Shown: piece after piece, positions 1-8,020 of the stretch
How positions within the stretch are numbered: the first letter of the stretch is position 1
How the letters are laid out: the number at the start of each line of letters is the position of its first letter
NCBI RefSeq assembly: GCF_001713395.1
Contig: NZ_CP016450.1
Coordinates: 2,356,001 to 2,420,000 of the forward strand
Direction: 5' to 3'
Length of the DNA: 64,000 nt
Source of the DNA: Sinorhizobium sp. RAC02
GTDB lineage: Bacteria; Pseudomonadota; Alphaproteobacteria; Rhizobiales; Rhizobiaceae
Notes under the pieces: model-generated
Told to the model about the DNA's origin: nothing
What the model saw: only the letters and a program-made list of their open reading frames with translations
The model's database searches: none
Made by a program: the position numbers and the translations under genes

Positions 1-114
1 CCCGTTGACTCAGATTGGGATCGGAACATATTGAGAACATACCGGCGATGCGGCCGCCAATCTGAAACTCAATGACCAATGCCTGCTGTGGCATAGACAC
101 AGGAGAACGAAGAC

Positions 115-312
115 GTGCGCCCGCTTGAAAGACAACGAGAAGAGACCAGCGAGATCGACGAGGCGCTGGCTTGGCACGATGGGAACGCCCGCGCTGCAAT
201 TGCCACTCTGCTGGCGGATTGCGCTTATTTGCGCTGGCAGCTTGAGCTTGCCGGGCGGGCCTTGAGTCCCGGCTTTACCCGCGGCTGGCGGCCACACACC
301 GACCGGGAGTGA
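115..312 (+). CDS. Small phage-type hypothetical protein, 65 aa
   Basis: I do not know its function. It opens a run of four overlapping small genes on the plus strand. The GTG start has an AGGAGA site about 8 bases upstream, and the stop overlaps the next GTG (GTGA). The protein is largely helical, with a core AWHDGNARAAIATLLADC. From memory, similar short proteins are frequent in prophages of Rhizobiales; this was not searched. The tight overlaps with its neighbours are the best evidence that it is real. Confidence 0.75.
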   Translation: MRPLERQREETSEIDEALAWHDGNARAAIATLLADCAYLRWQLELAGRALSPGFTRGWRPHTDRE

Positions 313-581
313 GAAAGGTGGAAACGTTAGGTGAAGCCTGGGAGGCTGGTTGGGCCGTTTCCGCGGTCTGCCATGGCGGCATGATCGATCTCGGCCACAA
401 AAGTCACAAGAAATGCGACTGGAAACATGAACTGGATATGCCGACGCTGCTGGCCGCGAAAGGGCGGAAATTCCCGGTTTGCGACCTTGCAATGAAAGTG
501 CGCTGTCCGCGTTGCGGCATCCTTGGCCTGCGGCTGATGTTTTACGTTCCGAGTGGGCACGACAGGAAGGTGGGAAGATGA
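309..581 (+). CDS. Small zinc-ribbon-like phage protein, 90 aa
   Basis: The function is unknown. It starts at a GTG overlapping the previous stop and ends in an ATGA overlap with the next gene. A CPRCG pair near residue 72 and single cysteines near residues 21, 36 and 59 suggest a small metal-binding fold, but the full set of ligands is not clear. The segment LGEAWEAGW at the N-terminus is of a type seen in small rhizobial prophage proteins (recalled, not searched). Confidence 0.75.
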   Translation: MRKVETLGEAWEAGWAVSAVCHGGMIDLGHKSHKKCDWKHELDMPTLLAAKGRKFPVCDLAMKVRCPRCGILGLRLMFYVPSGHDRKVGR

Positions 582-910
582 GCAGGCGCAAGGGGGAACT
601 GACCAGCGCTGGCATCGACAGCGGATGGCCGCATCAGATTGCGCGGCTGGCCTCGCTCGGGACGATGGAGCAGGGTGATGTCATCGCGAAATTCTGCTCT
701 AGCTTGTCGCTTTGCCCGCGCGGTCACAGCGTCGTTTGGGAAGCCGAATGGCATCGGGTCTATTGCTTTGCCAAGCTGGAGGATGCGGAGGCCTTCCTGG
801 CTCACTTCGGCGGAGAGTGGTTCGATCCCCGCGATCGTGGCCGAGGTCATAAGTGGCACTTTTGGTATAAGGGAAGGGCAAAGGAGAAGCGGAATGGCAG
901 GGGCAGGTAA
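578..910 (+). CDS. Hypothetical phage protein, 110 aa
   Basis: The ATG at 578 was chosen because it overlaps the preceding stop as ATGA; a longer frame upstream is open but would overlap that gene by 100 bases. The N-terminal half is basic. The C-terminal half is rich in aromatic residues (EAEWHRVYCFAKLEDAEAF) and ends in a lysine/arginine tail. I do not recognise a family. The operon position suggests a phage accessory role. Confidence 0.65.
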   Translation: MSRRKGELTSAGIDSGWPHQIARLASLGTMEQGDVIAKFCSSLSLCPRGHSVVWEAEWHRVYCFAKLEDAEAFLAHFGGEWFDPRDRGRGHKWHFWYKGRAKEKRNGRGR

Positions 911-1136
911 ATTGATCGTGCTCGCAGCATTCACAAAGACTGACGATGGGAAGTTGGTGCCGGCCTTTGATCCGCGCCAGGTCGACACGGAAGAGCGAGC
1001 GATTCGCGAAGCGAGGCTCATGGCGAGCCATTATGCCGGCGTGCTGGCGTGGAGCCGCGATGCAGACCCGGCGCTAGGCGATTATGGCCCGCCGTCGATC
1101 CTGTTTCAGGCCGGCGAGATTCCAGTGATGGAGTGA
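894..1136 (+). CDS. Small phage protein with the SILFQAGE C-terminus, 80 aa
   Basis: The function is unknown. It overlaps the previous gene by 17 bases in another frame. The protein ends in PPSILFQAGEIPVME. It matters because the 3' end of this gene recurs, degraded, at four other places in the window (2827-2859, 4128-4169, 26283-26364, 26644-26680), each time beside an accessory gene. This is the only copy that looks complete, so it is the likely reference for those remnants. Confidence 0.75.
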   Translation: MAGAGKLIVLAAFTKTDDGKLVPAFDPRQVDTEERAIREARLMASHYAGVLAWSRDADPALGDYGPPSILFQAGEIPVME

Positions 1137-1139
1137 GCC

Positions 1140-1283
1140 GTGGACCGAGAGGAGGCAGGAAGCCCGACGGGTGCTGTGAACGGGAGGGCATCATATGTCT
1201 GCTTGGAAGCCAGCAAAAGGAAAGTCCTTCTTGATTTCATCGATCTGTCGCTGCTGATCCGAAAATTGCGAAATGAAGCTTAG
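1140..1283 (+). CDS. Possible small protein, 47 aa
   Basis: A GTG-initiated frame begins three bases after the preceding stop and runs 47 codons (VDREEAGSPTGAVNGRAS at the start, LLDFIDLSLLIRKLRNEA at the end). The close spacing fits the operon pattern of the four genes before it. There is no strong ribosome binding site and no recognised family, so this is tentative. Confidence 0.4.
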   Translation: MDREEAGSPTGAVNGRASYVCLEASKRKVLLDFIDLSLLIRKLRNEA

Positions 1284-1357
1284 GAGCAGGACATTGACGC
1301 TCCAAGTCCGATCGGGCAAGTTGATCTTAACGAACAAATGTCGAATGGGTTAGGGCT

Positions 1358-2731
1358 ATGGCAGAATTCTCAGTGTTTGGCGCCGCTGGCGTCGATATGC
1401 GAAACATTGATTTCCATTTAATTTATGGCGCAGATTTAGCAGAGTCTGGGCCAGGCGACTACGAATCTGAGTGGCTCAATTTTGTTGACGCGGTGTCTTA
1501 CCCGGAAATCGCATATGAATTGCGCGGCTGGTTCGTTTACTCTGTCGATGAACTGACACTAGATGTAGATTTTTTGTCGTCGTCGTATGTTTCCTTTATA
1601 AGAGCTTCATGGATGGAAACTGATGATGATCTCGATTTCATTGAGGGACTCTACGAGATCAAAGGATTTGAGCTAAACTACACTTATTTCGACGGGAGCA
1701 TGACGTCCGAGAGTGTGGCCGAGATTATTTTTCAGTACTCTGACAGGATAGACGGTTCTTCAGGTAGTGACTATCTGATGGGGTACGGAGGCCGAGACAC
1801 GCTGTTTGGCGACGGGGGCAATGACACCCTTAATGGCGGCAGCGGCTCGGACGTCATGCTGGGCGATACTGGGGACGACGTTTACATCGTCGATTCGTAT
1901 CGGGACGTCGCGTGGGAATACGAGAATGACGGCCTAGATACAGTCAAAAGCTCCGTAAGCTATGAACTCTCAAACAACGTCGAGCGCTTGATCCTTACTG
2001 GAATAGAGGACGCGGATGCTACGGGTAATGCTCTTGCGAATTCCCTGGTAGGCAATGTCGCGAACAATGTCCTGGACGGCAAATCTGGTGCCGACACAAT
2101 GTCCGGCGGCAAGGGCAACGACACCTATGTCCTCGACAACGCCGGCGACGTCGTGATCGAGGCTGCGGGAGGCGGCACGGATTTGGTTAAGTCCTCGGTC
2201 AGTTGGACCATGGGCGCCAATGTCGATAAGGTAGCCCTGATCGGTTCAGCGAACATCAGCGCCGCCGGAAATACCCTCAACAACACCATGCTCGGGAACA
2301 CCGGCAACAATTCCCTCAACGGCGGCGCAGGCAACGACGCGATCGGTGGTGGCAACGGCAATGATAAGCTCTACGGCGGGCTCGGCAACGATATGCTCAC
2401 GGGCGGAGCAGGCAAAGACACTTTCGTTTTCCATACTGCTCTGAACGCGAGCACAAACATCGACAAGATCACGGACTTCAGTCGTGCCGATGACGTGATG
2501 CAGATCGACAATGCGCTCTTTCTCGGCCTTGCGGCCGGCCAATTGGCGTCAAGCATGTTCAAGGATGTCACGCTGGGGCCGAAGGACGCCAGTGACCGCA
2601 TCCTCTACAACTCCGACACCGGGAGCCTGTTCTTCGACCGTGACGGTTCTGGAAGCACGTACGCCGCGGTGAAGTTCGCGACGTTGTCGGGAACACCAAC
2701 GCTGACAGCTGCTGACTTCTTTGTAATCTGA
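1358..2731 (+). CDS. RTX-type calcium-binding protein, 457 aa
   Basis: A probable secreted repeat protein. Residues 1 to about 125 form a unique acidic domain of unknown role. From about residue 130 there are glycine-aspartate nonapeptide repeats (for example GGNDTLNGG and GNGNDKLYGG) that bind calcium in RTX proteins. The last 80 residues form a domain ending in TAADFFVI, typical of C-terminal signals for type I secretion. No type I transporter is in the window. Two further RTX genes at 24061 and 28676 share this C-terminal module. The gene lies between small phage genes and a phage remnant, so it is probably cargo of the element. Confidence 0.9.
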   Translation: MAEFSVFGAAGVDMRNIDFHLIYGADLAESGPGDYESEWLNFVDAVSYPEIAYELRGWFVYSVDELTLDVDFLSSSYVSFIRASWMETDDDLDFIEGLYEIKGFELNYTYFDGSMTSESVAEIIFQYSDRIDGSSGSDYLMGYGGRDTLFGDGGNDTLNGGSGSDVMLGDTGDDVYIVDSYRDVAWEYENDGLDTVKSSVSYELSNNVERLILTGIEDADATGNALANSLVGNVANNVLDGKSGADTMSGGKGNDTYVLDNAGDVVIEAAGGGTDLVKSSVSWTMGANVDKVALIGSANISAAGNTLNNTMLGNTGNNSLNGGAGNDAIGGGNGNDKLYGGLGNDMLTGGAGKDTFVFHTALNASTNIDKITDFSRADDVMQIDNALFLGLAAGQLASSMFKDVTLGPKDASDRILYNSDTGSLFFDRDGSGSTYAAVKFATLSGTPTLTAADFFVI

Positions 2732-2826
2732 GTGGTGCCTTAGCAATAGGACCGCCGTCACGCGTCGCCCAATGGCGGCGTTTGCTCTGATCGACAACTA
2801 AGGAACTATCGGGCGCTGACGATCAT

Positions 2827-3060
2827 GGTTCAGGCCGGCGAGCTAGCGGAGATTGAATAATGCGGCGCACAGGGAACAAGCGGCGGCGATCACGGTTGCT
2901 GACGCGCGGTCGCCCGGTACCCACTGAGCATTTGGTCCCCCAATCAAAGACCGCACTGGAGCCGCTTCACGTCCCTGGGAGCGGCTCCTTTCTTTTAACT
3001 GCTACGCAGCTACATATGTGGTGCCTGCTGCGACGCAGGCCGGGAGCCGTGTAACGTGTC
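2827..3060 (+). repeat. Direct repeat copy A, beginning with a SILFQAGE-gene remnant
   Basis: After the RTX stop, the reading TIMVQAGELAEIE plus TAA matches the C-terminus of the 894-1136 gene. It is followed by about 90 bases (2862-2956) nearly identical to 26685-26785, starting GCGCACAGGGAACAAGCGG. Compared with copy B at 26644-26830, this copy has an extra block of roughly 75 bases holding a terminator hairpin, after which similarity resumes at GCCGGGAGCCGTG. A 64-codon frame crosses the repeat but is not convincing as a gene. Confidence 0.8.
2958..2996 (+). terminator. Rho-independent terminator
   Basis: GGAGCCGCT pairs with AGCGGCTCC across a 13-base loop and is followed by TTTCTTTT. 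It sits inside repeat copy A and would end transcription coming from the RTX gene. Confidence 0.75.
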
Positions 3061-3136
3061 GGCACGAGCGTTGCGCGGCTCCCGTCAAGGAAGCCGATCA
3101 AGACTAGGCCAACGAACGAACCCACATGGTTGAAGT

Positions 3137-3565
3137 ATGACTATCCGTCCGGCAACACGAGATGACTTCGACGCGCTTTGTTCAATCGATTCCATCGCGG
3201 AAAGGGACGCCGCTCGGCGGCACAGTATCCTTGCTTGGCTAAGATCAGCAGAATGTCATATCGCCGAGTCCAACCGGACTGTTGCTGCATACGGGGTGTT
3301 GACTTACCAGTTCTTTGGCTATCCCTTCATCGAAATGATTATGGTGGGGGAAAAACACCGCCGTAAAGGGCTCGGTGAGGAACTTGTTCGGCACTTCCAA
3401 TCCAAGACTACCGGTGCAAAATTATTTAGTTCGGCCAACGATTCCAACCGTCCAATGCAGGCGCTTTTTGGCAAGTTAGGATTTGTGCAAAGTGGACGGA
3501 TCGACAATCTCGATGAAGGCGATCCCGAGCTCGTGTTTCTTTACCGGCGAAACCCCGATTTTTAG
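3137..3565 (+). CDS. GNAT-family N-acetyltransferase, 142 aa
   Basis: Predicted to transfer an acetyl group from acetyl-CoA to an unknown substrate. The family features are the N-terminal TIRPATRDDFDALCSID, the acetyl-CoA pyrophosphate-binding loop EKHRRKGLGEEL at about residues 73-84, and the later NRPMQALFGKLGFVQSG motif. The length is normal for a single GNAT domain. It lies alone between repeat copy A and a phage-gene remnant at 3576, so it is likely cargo. The substrate cannot be inferred. Confidence 0.9.
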   Translation: MTIRPATRDDFDALCSIDSIAERDAARRHSILAWLRSAECHIAESNRTVAAYGVLTYQFFGYPFIEMIMVGEKHRRKGLGEELVRHFQSKTTGAKLFSSANDSNRPMQALFGKLGFVQSGRIDNLDEGDPELVFLYRRNPDF

Positions 3566-3575
3566 TGTGGAGTGC

Positions 3576-3620
3576 TGCAATGGCCCGACAGCGGCCGCGG
3601 CGCGGAGGGGGTTCGCGGAG
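3576..3620 (+). pseudogene. Remnant of a small phage gene (AAAAR motif), copy 1
   Basis: Reading from 3576 gives CNGPTAAAARRGFAEA, which matches CNGPKAAAARKAFFEAAEE at 5068-5196. It begins 10 bases after the GNAT stop and is too short to be a gene. It is one of three pieces of the same small gene in this cargo region. Confidence 0.6.
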
Positions 3621-3639
3621 GCGCCTGGAGGGAAATGAC

Positions 3640-4044
3640 GTGATTGCAATTGGAGTGCAGACGGGTGGGCCAGAGCATAAGGAATCGGCGATTAGAAAGG
3701 CGCTGGCAACTGCGATGGGGGTGGCTGCCAGAGTTCGAGAGACAAACTACAACGATGGCTCAGAGACTTGGATCAACCCTATCTTCATCGTTCCCGGTTC
3801 ACTATTGAACCCAGACTTTGAGGGGTACAAACTTGGCCACTTCTCTAAGAAGGAAAAGGGGTTAGTCGTCCAAATCGCTGTCCCGCAAGCGGTCGCTAAT
3901 GGGGAGAATATCAACTCGTTCATAGGAAGTTCGCTGCGTGAAGCAGTGCGGCTAGCGGCGGCTCGTTTCCAATCGAAGAAGCTCAGCTTTTCCACGCTGA
4001 AGGCAGAAAAAATCATCCTCTCCATCGAAGCCGAGTTGTCGTAA
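3640..4044 (+). CDS. Hypothetical protein, 134 aa
   Basis: The function is unknown. I place the start at the GTG at 3640 because GGAGGG lies 6 bases upstream. An in-frame extension back to 3565 runs through the phage remnant at 3576 and looks artefactual. Visible segments are SAIRKALATAMGVAARV and PIFIVPGSLLNPDFEGYKLG. No signal peptide or membrane segment is seen. It is probably cargo, between two phage remnants. Confidence 0.6.
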   Translation: MIAIGVQTGGPEHKESAIRKALATAMGVAARVRETNYNDGSETWINPIFIVPGSLLNPDFEGYKLGHFSKKEKGLVVQIAVPQAVANGENINSFIGSSLREAVRLAAARFQSKKLSFSTLKAEKIILSIEAELS

Positions 4045-4056
4045 ATTAGGTTGACC

Positions 4057-4169
4057 ACCGCGCGGAGGCCGTTTCTGAAGGCAGCGAAAGAAGCCGGGGT
4101 GTTCATCCGCTAGCCTCACCTTTCCCGCTGGCGATCCTGTTTCAGGCGGGTGAAATTCCGGTGATGGAA
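4057..4169 (+). pseudogene. Two fused phage-gene remnants
   Basis: 4057-4113 reads TARRPFLKAAKEAGVFIR and a stop, matching the C-terminal part of the remnant at 5068-5196. Fourteen bases later, 4128-4169 reads LAILFQAGEIPVME, a near-exact copy of the end of the 894-1136 gene, but its stop codon has become TGC. Together they form a scar between two accessory genes. Confidence 0.7.
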
Positions 4170-4181
4170 TGCTGTAGATTG

Positions 4182-4400
4182 TTACTCATACATTGAGGCG
4201 GCAACAATCAGTTTGGCAGCGTGGGTCCACGGGTTAGTGTCAGCAGGCCTCTGCCAGTCGTTTACCCACGCCGACATTGCCTCTAAAAAATCATCGAGCT
4301 TGATATTTTGCCAACCGTCGGAATCAAATTTCAATTCTTCACGCATTTGCGCCAGGAGTGCAATAAACCCATGTTTGTCGTGAACTTCATCTGCTGTCAT
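4182..4400 (-). CDS. DUF7660-like small protein, 72 aa
   Basis: A short acidic protein with the core WQNIKLDDFLEAMSAWVNDW. This resembles the W-x-N-x-x-L-x-x-[FY]-L-E-A-x-x-x-W pattern I associate with DUF7660, a family of unknown function; the assignment is from memory. It is read opposite to the neighbouring cargo genes. There is no toxin or other obvious partner next to it. Confidence 0.7.
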   Translation of the reverse strand: MTADEVHDKHGFIALLAQMREELKFDSDGWQNIKLDDFLEAMSAWVNDWQRPADTNPWTHAAKLIVAASMYE

Positions 4401-4474
4401 GTTGACCCTCTCGCCAATCGAAGCCTAGCACGCGAGCCTAAGTCCATGCCAAGATTTATGAGTTTGTGACCTAG

Positions 4475-5035
4475 TCAGCCGTCGAAGCGCTCTTGCAAGA
4501 ACTGCCTGCCACGCCTTAGCGCGCTGTCGATTGTTTCCCCGTCCCACGAGAATTCCAGAAGTTTCTGATGGAAATCTTTCGTAACGCTCACGATGATCAC
4601 GCCGGGCTTAGTCCTTGTGCAACTCCCATCGTACCCGTAGCCATCGTCTGTCACTTTGCCCGAAAACATCGCGTCAACGTGGCGCTCGACGGTCCTGCCG
4701 ATAGGTTCCCAAGTATGATCCGTGACCAGGATACTGACCTGCTGATCATAATATTCCGCATCAAAGGCGACAGGCGCCCGGTCCCGGCGTGACCACTCCA
4801 CCGACGTAGGAGTCCTCCTGACATCGACGACGAAGTCATCACATCCCATGCAACCGCACTCGCAGCGGCCTATGGTGAGGCGACCCTCGTGTCCTTTCAT
4901 GAGTTGCTTAACAAGGTCGGGAGGATCGAGACCCAAATGGTCGTCTCCGATCCAGTCCACACCATCGACGATCAACCTCACCTCGTAGGTGTTGTCTTCG
5001 TGATTAGGGAGGATCCGATAGGACAGGCTGCTCAT
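4475..5035 (-). CDS. Hypothetical cysteine-cluster protein, 186 aa
   Basis: The function is unknown. I place the start at the ATG at 5035 (MSSLSYRILPNHEDNTYEV); an alternative ATG lies at 5056. The frame continues upstream into the truncated terminase, but that junction is a chance fusion. The CECGCMGCDD cluster near residue 57 could bind a metal. The rest is rich in beta-forming residues with no membrane segment. It looks like cargo inserted where the terminase was broken. Confidence 0.7.
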   Translation of the reverse strand: MSSLSYRILPNHEDNTYEVRLIVDGVDWIGDDHLGLDPPDLVKQLMKGHEGRLTIGRCECGCMGCDDFVVDVRRTPTSVEWSRRDRAPVAFDAEYYDQQVSILVTDHTWEPIGRTVERHVDAMFSGKVTDDGYGYDGSCTRTKPGVIIVSVTKDFHQKLLEFSWDGETIDSALRRGRQFLQERFDG

Positions 5036-5067
5036 AGTGCCTGACGGTACAGACATGATTCCACGTC

Positions 5068-5196
5068 TGCAATGGGCCGAAAGCGGCCGCGGCGCGGAAG
5101 GCGTTTTTCGAGGCGGCGGAAGAGGCAGGGGTGTTTGTTCGCGATTATTACTCCCCCACGCGGCCCAGCGTGCGGCAGGGGTTGTGCGAAAAGTAA
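5068..5196 (+). pseudogene. Remnant of a small phage gene, longest copy
   Basis: The frame reads CNGPKAAAARKAFFEAAEE, then AGVFVRDYYSPTRPSVRQ, and ends at a TAA at 5194. Shorter pieces of the same sequence occur at 3576-3620 and 4057-4113. There is no start codon with a ribosome binding site, so this is probably the 3' end of a lost gene. It is antisense to the in-frame tail of the broken terminase. Confidence 0.6.
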
Positions 5197-5199
5197 ATG

Positions 5200-6274
5200 G
5201 GAATCCAACCGGTTTGCCGAAATACAGACGCTCCGTTGCCAGCCGTTCGGAGGCAATGTGCTTAGCGGTCTCCACACGCCCGCGCACGTTCTCGATCGGA
5301 TAGGTGATCCCTAGCGCGGGCAGCGCCTTCACCCAGCACGATTCGTCGGTAAACGGGTCATCGTTCTCATCGACGCGCGCGATGTAGGAGAATGCCCTGT
5401 CGTCCTGTATCAGACCCTCCGCAACGCGCTGGTAGAACAGCGAACGCTCGGTTGCGAACGTCTGATCCGCTGCCGGCGTGTTCGTCCCGAGCATCAAAAG
5501 CGGATCCCCGGCCATCTTGTCGATCGCGGCCTTCCAGAGGTCGACGGCCTTTCCCGTCTTCATTTCGTGGATCTCGTCACCGAATACCGCAATGGGCTTT
5601 GGTCCGGAGATCGTGTCACCTGTCGCAACCGGGAGGAATTTCGCCTCCATGCCCGGGACTTCGATCTTCCACGCGTTGTCACCGACGCCGCGAATGATCA
5701 CTGTCCCGCGGCTTTCCAGCGTCTCGCCACCCTTGCCGGGGATTTCGGCCCGGCAGAGCGCCACGGCATCCGAGAACAGAACTTTCGCCTGATCTTTGTC
5801 GGTCGCAATGGCGTAAGCCTCAGCGCGCTTTACACCACAAAAGCCGATCATGTAGACGCCAATCGCGCCCATCAGCGGCGACTTGGCCTGTCCCTTCCCC
5901 GTCTCGATCCAGGCATGCCGGAAACGGCGGGTGCCGTCTTCATTCCGCCACCCAAAAAGTGACCCGACAACGAATGTCATCCACTCGAGCAGGTGGAAAG
6001 GCTGCCCCACCTTCGCCCCGGCCGTCACCGTGAACATCGCCGGGAAGAACCGCAGCGCCCGGCCCGCCTGCTCCAGATCGAACTTGAGCCCCCGCTTGTG
6101 GCCGTCATTCAGGTCGTTGAGGTGGCGCTGGCATGCGGCACGGACGAACCGGCCGGCGATGATTTCGCCCTTGATGACCTTACTGGCGTAGCCCGTGGTT
6201 GGGTCCAAGGAACTCGTCGGCGGCAGTAGAGCCGGCGGCGGGCTTTTTCGCGCTCGCTTTGACTGCTGCTTCAC
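5200..6274 (-). pseudogene. terL: Phage terminase large subunit, C-terminally truncated
   Basis: The N-terminal ATPase half of a phage DNA-packaging motor subunit. It shows DPTTGYASKVIKGEI, a degenerate Walker A region (ETGKGQAKSPLMGAIG) and Walker B (PIAVFGDEIHEM). Homology appears to end near YFGKPVG at about 5200. The nuclease half is missing, and the frame runs on through unrelated sequence into the 4475-5035 gene. The ATG at 6274 overlaps the small subunit by 95 bases; a TTG near 6214 is an alternative start. It cannot package DNA as it stands. Confidence 0.85.
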
Positions 6275-6584
6275 CGAACATAGCCTTTTCCAGTTTCAGC
6301 ATCCGCTCGTTCAGCTTCTCGCAGGCGCTCCAGCGGTAATTGAAATACTCGCCGCCCTCTTCGCCCTTCAGGACCGGGCCTTGCTGAAACGCCATCGGAT
6401 AGAGGTTTTCGAACTCGACTTTCGCCCGGACGTACCGATCGGCGCGCGCCAGGTTGGCGGCCGTCGCGGCATCAAGTTCCTTGAGCGCGGCGACGGTCTC
6501 TTTCCAAAGTACCTTCGCCAGTTCGGCGGCACCTTCGTCGTCTTGGAAGACGCGCTCGAAGGCCGGTTGTGCGATTTTGACCAC
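6180..6584 (-). CDS. Phage terminase small subunit (P27-like), 134 aa
   Basis: Predicted to recognise phage DNA for packaging. The protein is helical and charged (QDDEGAAELAKVLWKETV, FNYRWSACEKLNERMLKLEK) and lies immediately before the large subunit, as in HK97-like phages. The assignment to a P27-type family rests on position and general features more than on a diagnostic motif. It seems intact although its partner is broken. Confidence 0.7.
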   Translation of the reverse strand: MVKIAQPAFERVFQDDEGAAELAKVLWKETVAALKELDAATAANLARADRYVRAKVEFENLYPMAFQQGPVLKGEEGGEYFNYRWSACEKLNERMLKLEKAMFGEAAVKASAKKPAAGSTAADEFLGPNHGLRQ

Positions 6585-6693
6585 CCTACCCCCCTTTCAA
6601 ACTGATTTCAGTGCAAATGAAGGAGCGTCACGGGTCTGGGAAAGAGCGCCCTGCTTTAAAAATCGGGGGGGTGGCCGCGTAAGACGCTGTGGT

Positions 6694-6984
6694 TTAGGGC
6701 TTCCGCCCCTTCGCCTTGCGGCCACCCTTCTCCTTCGGTCTGTCATCCTGCTTGGCGGGAGCATCGGCCGGCTGGTCTGCCTCAGTGCCCTTTACCTCCA
6801 CACCCTTGGCCCTTGCGATCGATGCGCCGCGGGTGATGGCGTTCGCCAGCTCGTGGTCGACGACAATGTCTTTCGTCTCGATGCCCTTCTGCCGCGCCTC
6901 GATGGCGTTGCAGTAGACGATAGCCTTGGGCTGCGGTGCCATGGTGCGCCAGTAGGCCAGCGCTAGTTCAAGCTCTTCGTTCAT
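6694..6984 (-). CDS. Hypothetical phage protein with a basic tail, 96 aa
   Basis: The function is unknown. Residues 1-65 are helical (LELALAYWRTMAPQPKAIVY). The last 30 are lysine, proline and alanine rich (KEKGGRKAKGRKP), suggesting nucleic-acid or charge-based binding. It lies between the terminase small subunit and the 6992-7219 gene in the same direction, so it is probably part of the packaging operon. Confidence 0.65.
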   Translation of the reverse strand: MNEELELALAYWRTMAPQPKAIVYCNAIEARQKGIETKDIVVDHELANAITRGASIARAKGVEVKGTEADQPADAPAKQDDRPKEKGGRKAKGRKP

Positions 6985-6991
6985 GGCTGGC

Positions 6992-7219
6992 TCACTTGAT
7001 CGGAGCGGCGACGTCTGCGCCGTTGCCCTTCGAGTTGTCGAGAACGATGGCGCTGAATACTTCGTTCACTTCGAGGCGCTGCTCGTCGAACCATCGCGGC
7101 TCCTTGTCGGACTGCGGGCTCAGCAGGTACTGGTCGCAGCCGGTGATGTAGTTTACGCGGCCGGTGATGATACCGGAGAAACCGGTGATCACGTCCTTTG
7201 CCATCATTCCAAGTCTCAT
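6992..7219 (-). CDS. Small phage protein of the packaging region, 75 aa
   Basis: The ATG at 7219 overlaps the HNH stop as ATGA and is preferred over an ATG at 7237. The core is MAKDVITGFSGIITGRVNYI followed by TGCDQYLLSP. Proteins of this type are often seen in siphophages with no assigned role (recalled). The 45-aa gene at 8021-8158 has a comparable opening (LRCPITGITGT). Translational coupling to the HNH gene suggests a role in packaging or head genes. Confidence 0.7.
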   Translation of the reverse strand: MRLGMMAKDVITGFSGIITGRVNYITGCDQYLLSPQSDKEPRWFDEQRLEVNEVFSAIVLDNSKGNGADVAAPIK

Positions 7220-7563
7220 GCCGGGCTCCTGTTCCAAGGGTGGTCGGGATCGATGGGCCGGCCATTCTCGTCATGGCCGGCGATATAGCCGCGGTGCGTG
7301 GCGCGCTGGATGTCGCCGTCATGGCATTCCTTGCATGTCGCCATGATGTTCTCGCGATCGAGGAAGAGCTTCAGGTCGCCCTTGTGATCCCGCTTGTGGT
7401 GAGCGACCGGTGCATTCGGCGCATTGCCCTTGCCAATGAGGGAACGACCACACCCAGGCCATTGGCAGGTGTAGTCGTCGCGAAGGAAAACCGCCTTGCG
7501 GAGAGGCTGCCAGGCCGGGTGATTGTAGAGCGCCCGGTGCTCTGGCCTGTAACGCTTCCTCAC
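7216..7563 (-). CDS. HNH endonuclease, 115 aa
   Basis: Predicted to cut DNA and, next to a terminase, to assist packaging as in HK97-type phages. Visible features are a first zinc-binding pair CQWPGC, the catalytic VAHHKRDHKGD segment, the central N in DRENIMATC, and the second pair CKECHD. The start is the GTG at 7563, which overlaps the upstream stop as GTGA. The longer frame to 7650 overlaps a real gene. Confidence 0.85.
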   Translation of the reverse strand: MRKRYRPEHRALYNHPAWQPLRKAVFLRDDYTCQWPGCGRSLIGKGNAPNAPVAHHKRDHKGDLKLFLDRENIMATCKECHDGDIQRATHRGYIAGHDENGRPIDPDHPWNRSPA

Positions 7564-7985
7564 GCGTTGGTGAGCGCCGCGCTCATGATAATCTTGCCGT
7601 TGGGCAGGATCACGCCAAGATAAGCGGCCTCGGTGCCGGTGTCGGTCCACGTCAGGTCGATATCGCCATCCGCTTCGGACACGGCCTTGAACAGCTTCTT
7701 CGCGACGATCGGCAGCAGCGCGCCATCGGTGCCGATGGCAATGCCGGTGGAGCCGCCGGTCGCGACGAACGCATCACCGTTCGCATCGGCAAAGACGGCG
7801 ATGTCGACGGCGGCGCGCATGGCGAGGTCTTTGCCCTGCCCGTCCTTCAACTGGATGGTGACGGCGCGGACGTTGGTGTTTTCGGCACCGACGACAATCG
7901 AAGCGCCAGCAACGGCACCGCCGAAGTCGACGACATCATTCGGGCCGACGATGAGCTTATGCGGATTGGGGCGACGGATGGTCAT
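7560..7985 (-). CDS. Hypothetical phage protein, probably structural, 141 aa
   Basis: Rich in glycine, alanine and valine with few charges (VVDFGGAVAGASIVVGAE, GGSTGIAIGTDGALLPIV). This points to a beta-rich, possibly virion-associated protein. It starts after MTIRRPNPHKLIVGPNDVV with a GAGAACGACCG upstream, a moderate ribosome binding site. I do not recognise the family; a head decoration or fibre role is only a guess from composition and position. Confidence 0.65.
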   Translation of the reverse strand: MTIRRPNPHKLIVGPNDVVDFGGAVAGASIVVGAENTNVRAVTIQLKDGQGKDLAMRAAVDIAVFADANGDAFVATGGSTGIAIGTDGALLPIVAKKLFKAVSEADGDIDLTWTDTGTEAAYLGVILPNGKIIMSAALTNA

Positions 7986-8020
7986 CGGTCGTTCTCCTGT
8001 CGGGATTGAGGATTGGCCGG

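Noticed and set aside
2860..3054. A 64-codon frame in repeat copy A
   Set aside because: Copy B does not keep the frame, and the terminator hairpin lies inside it.
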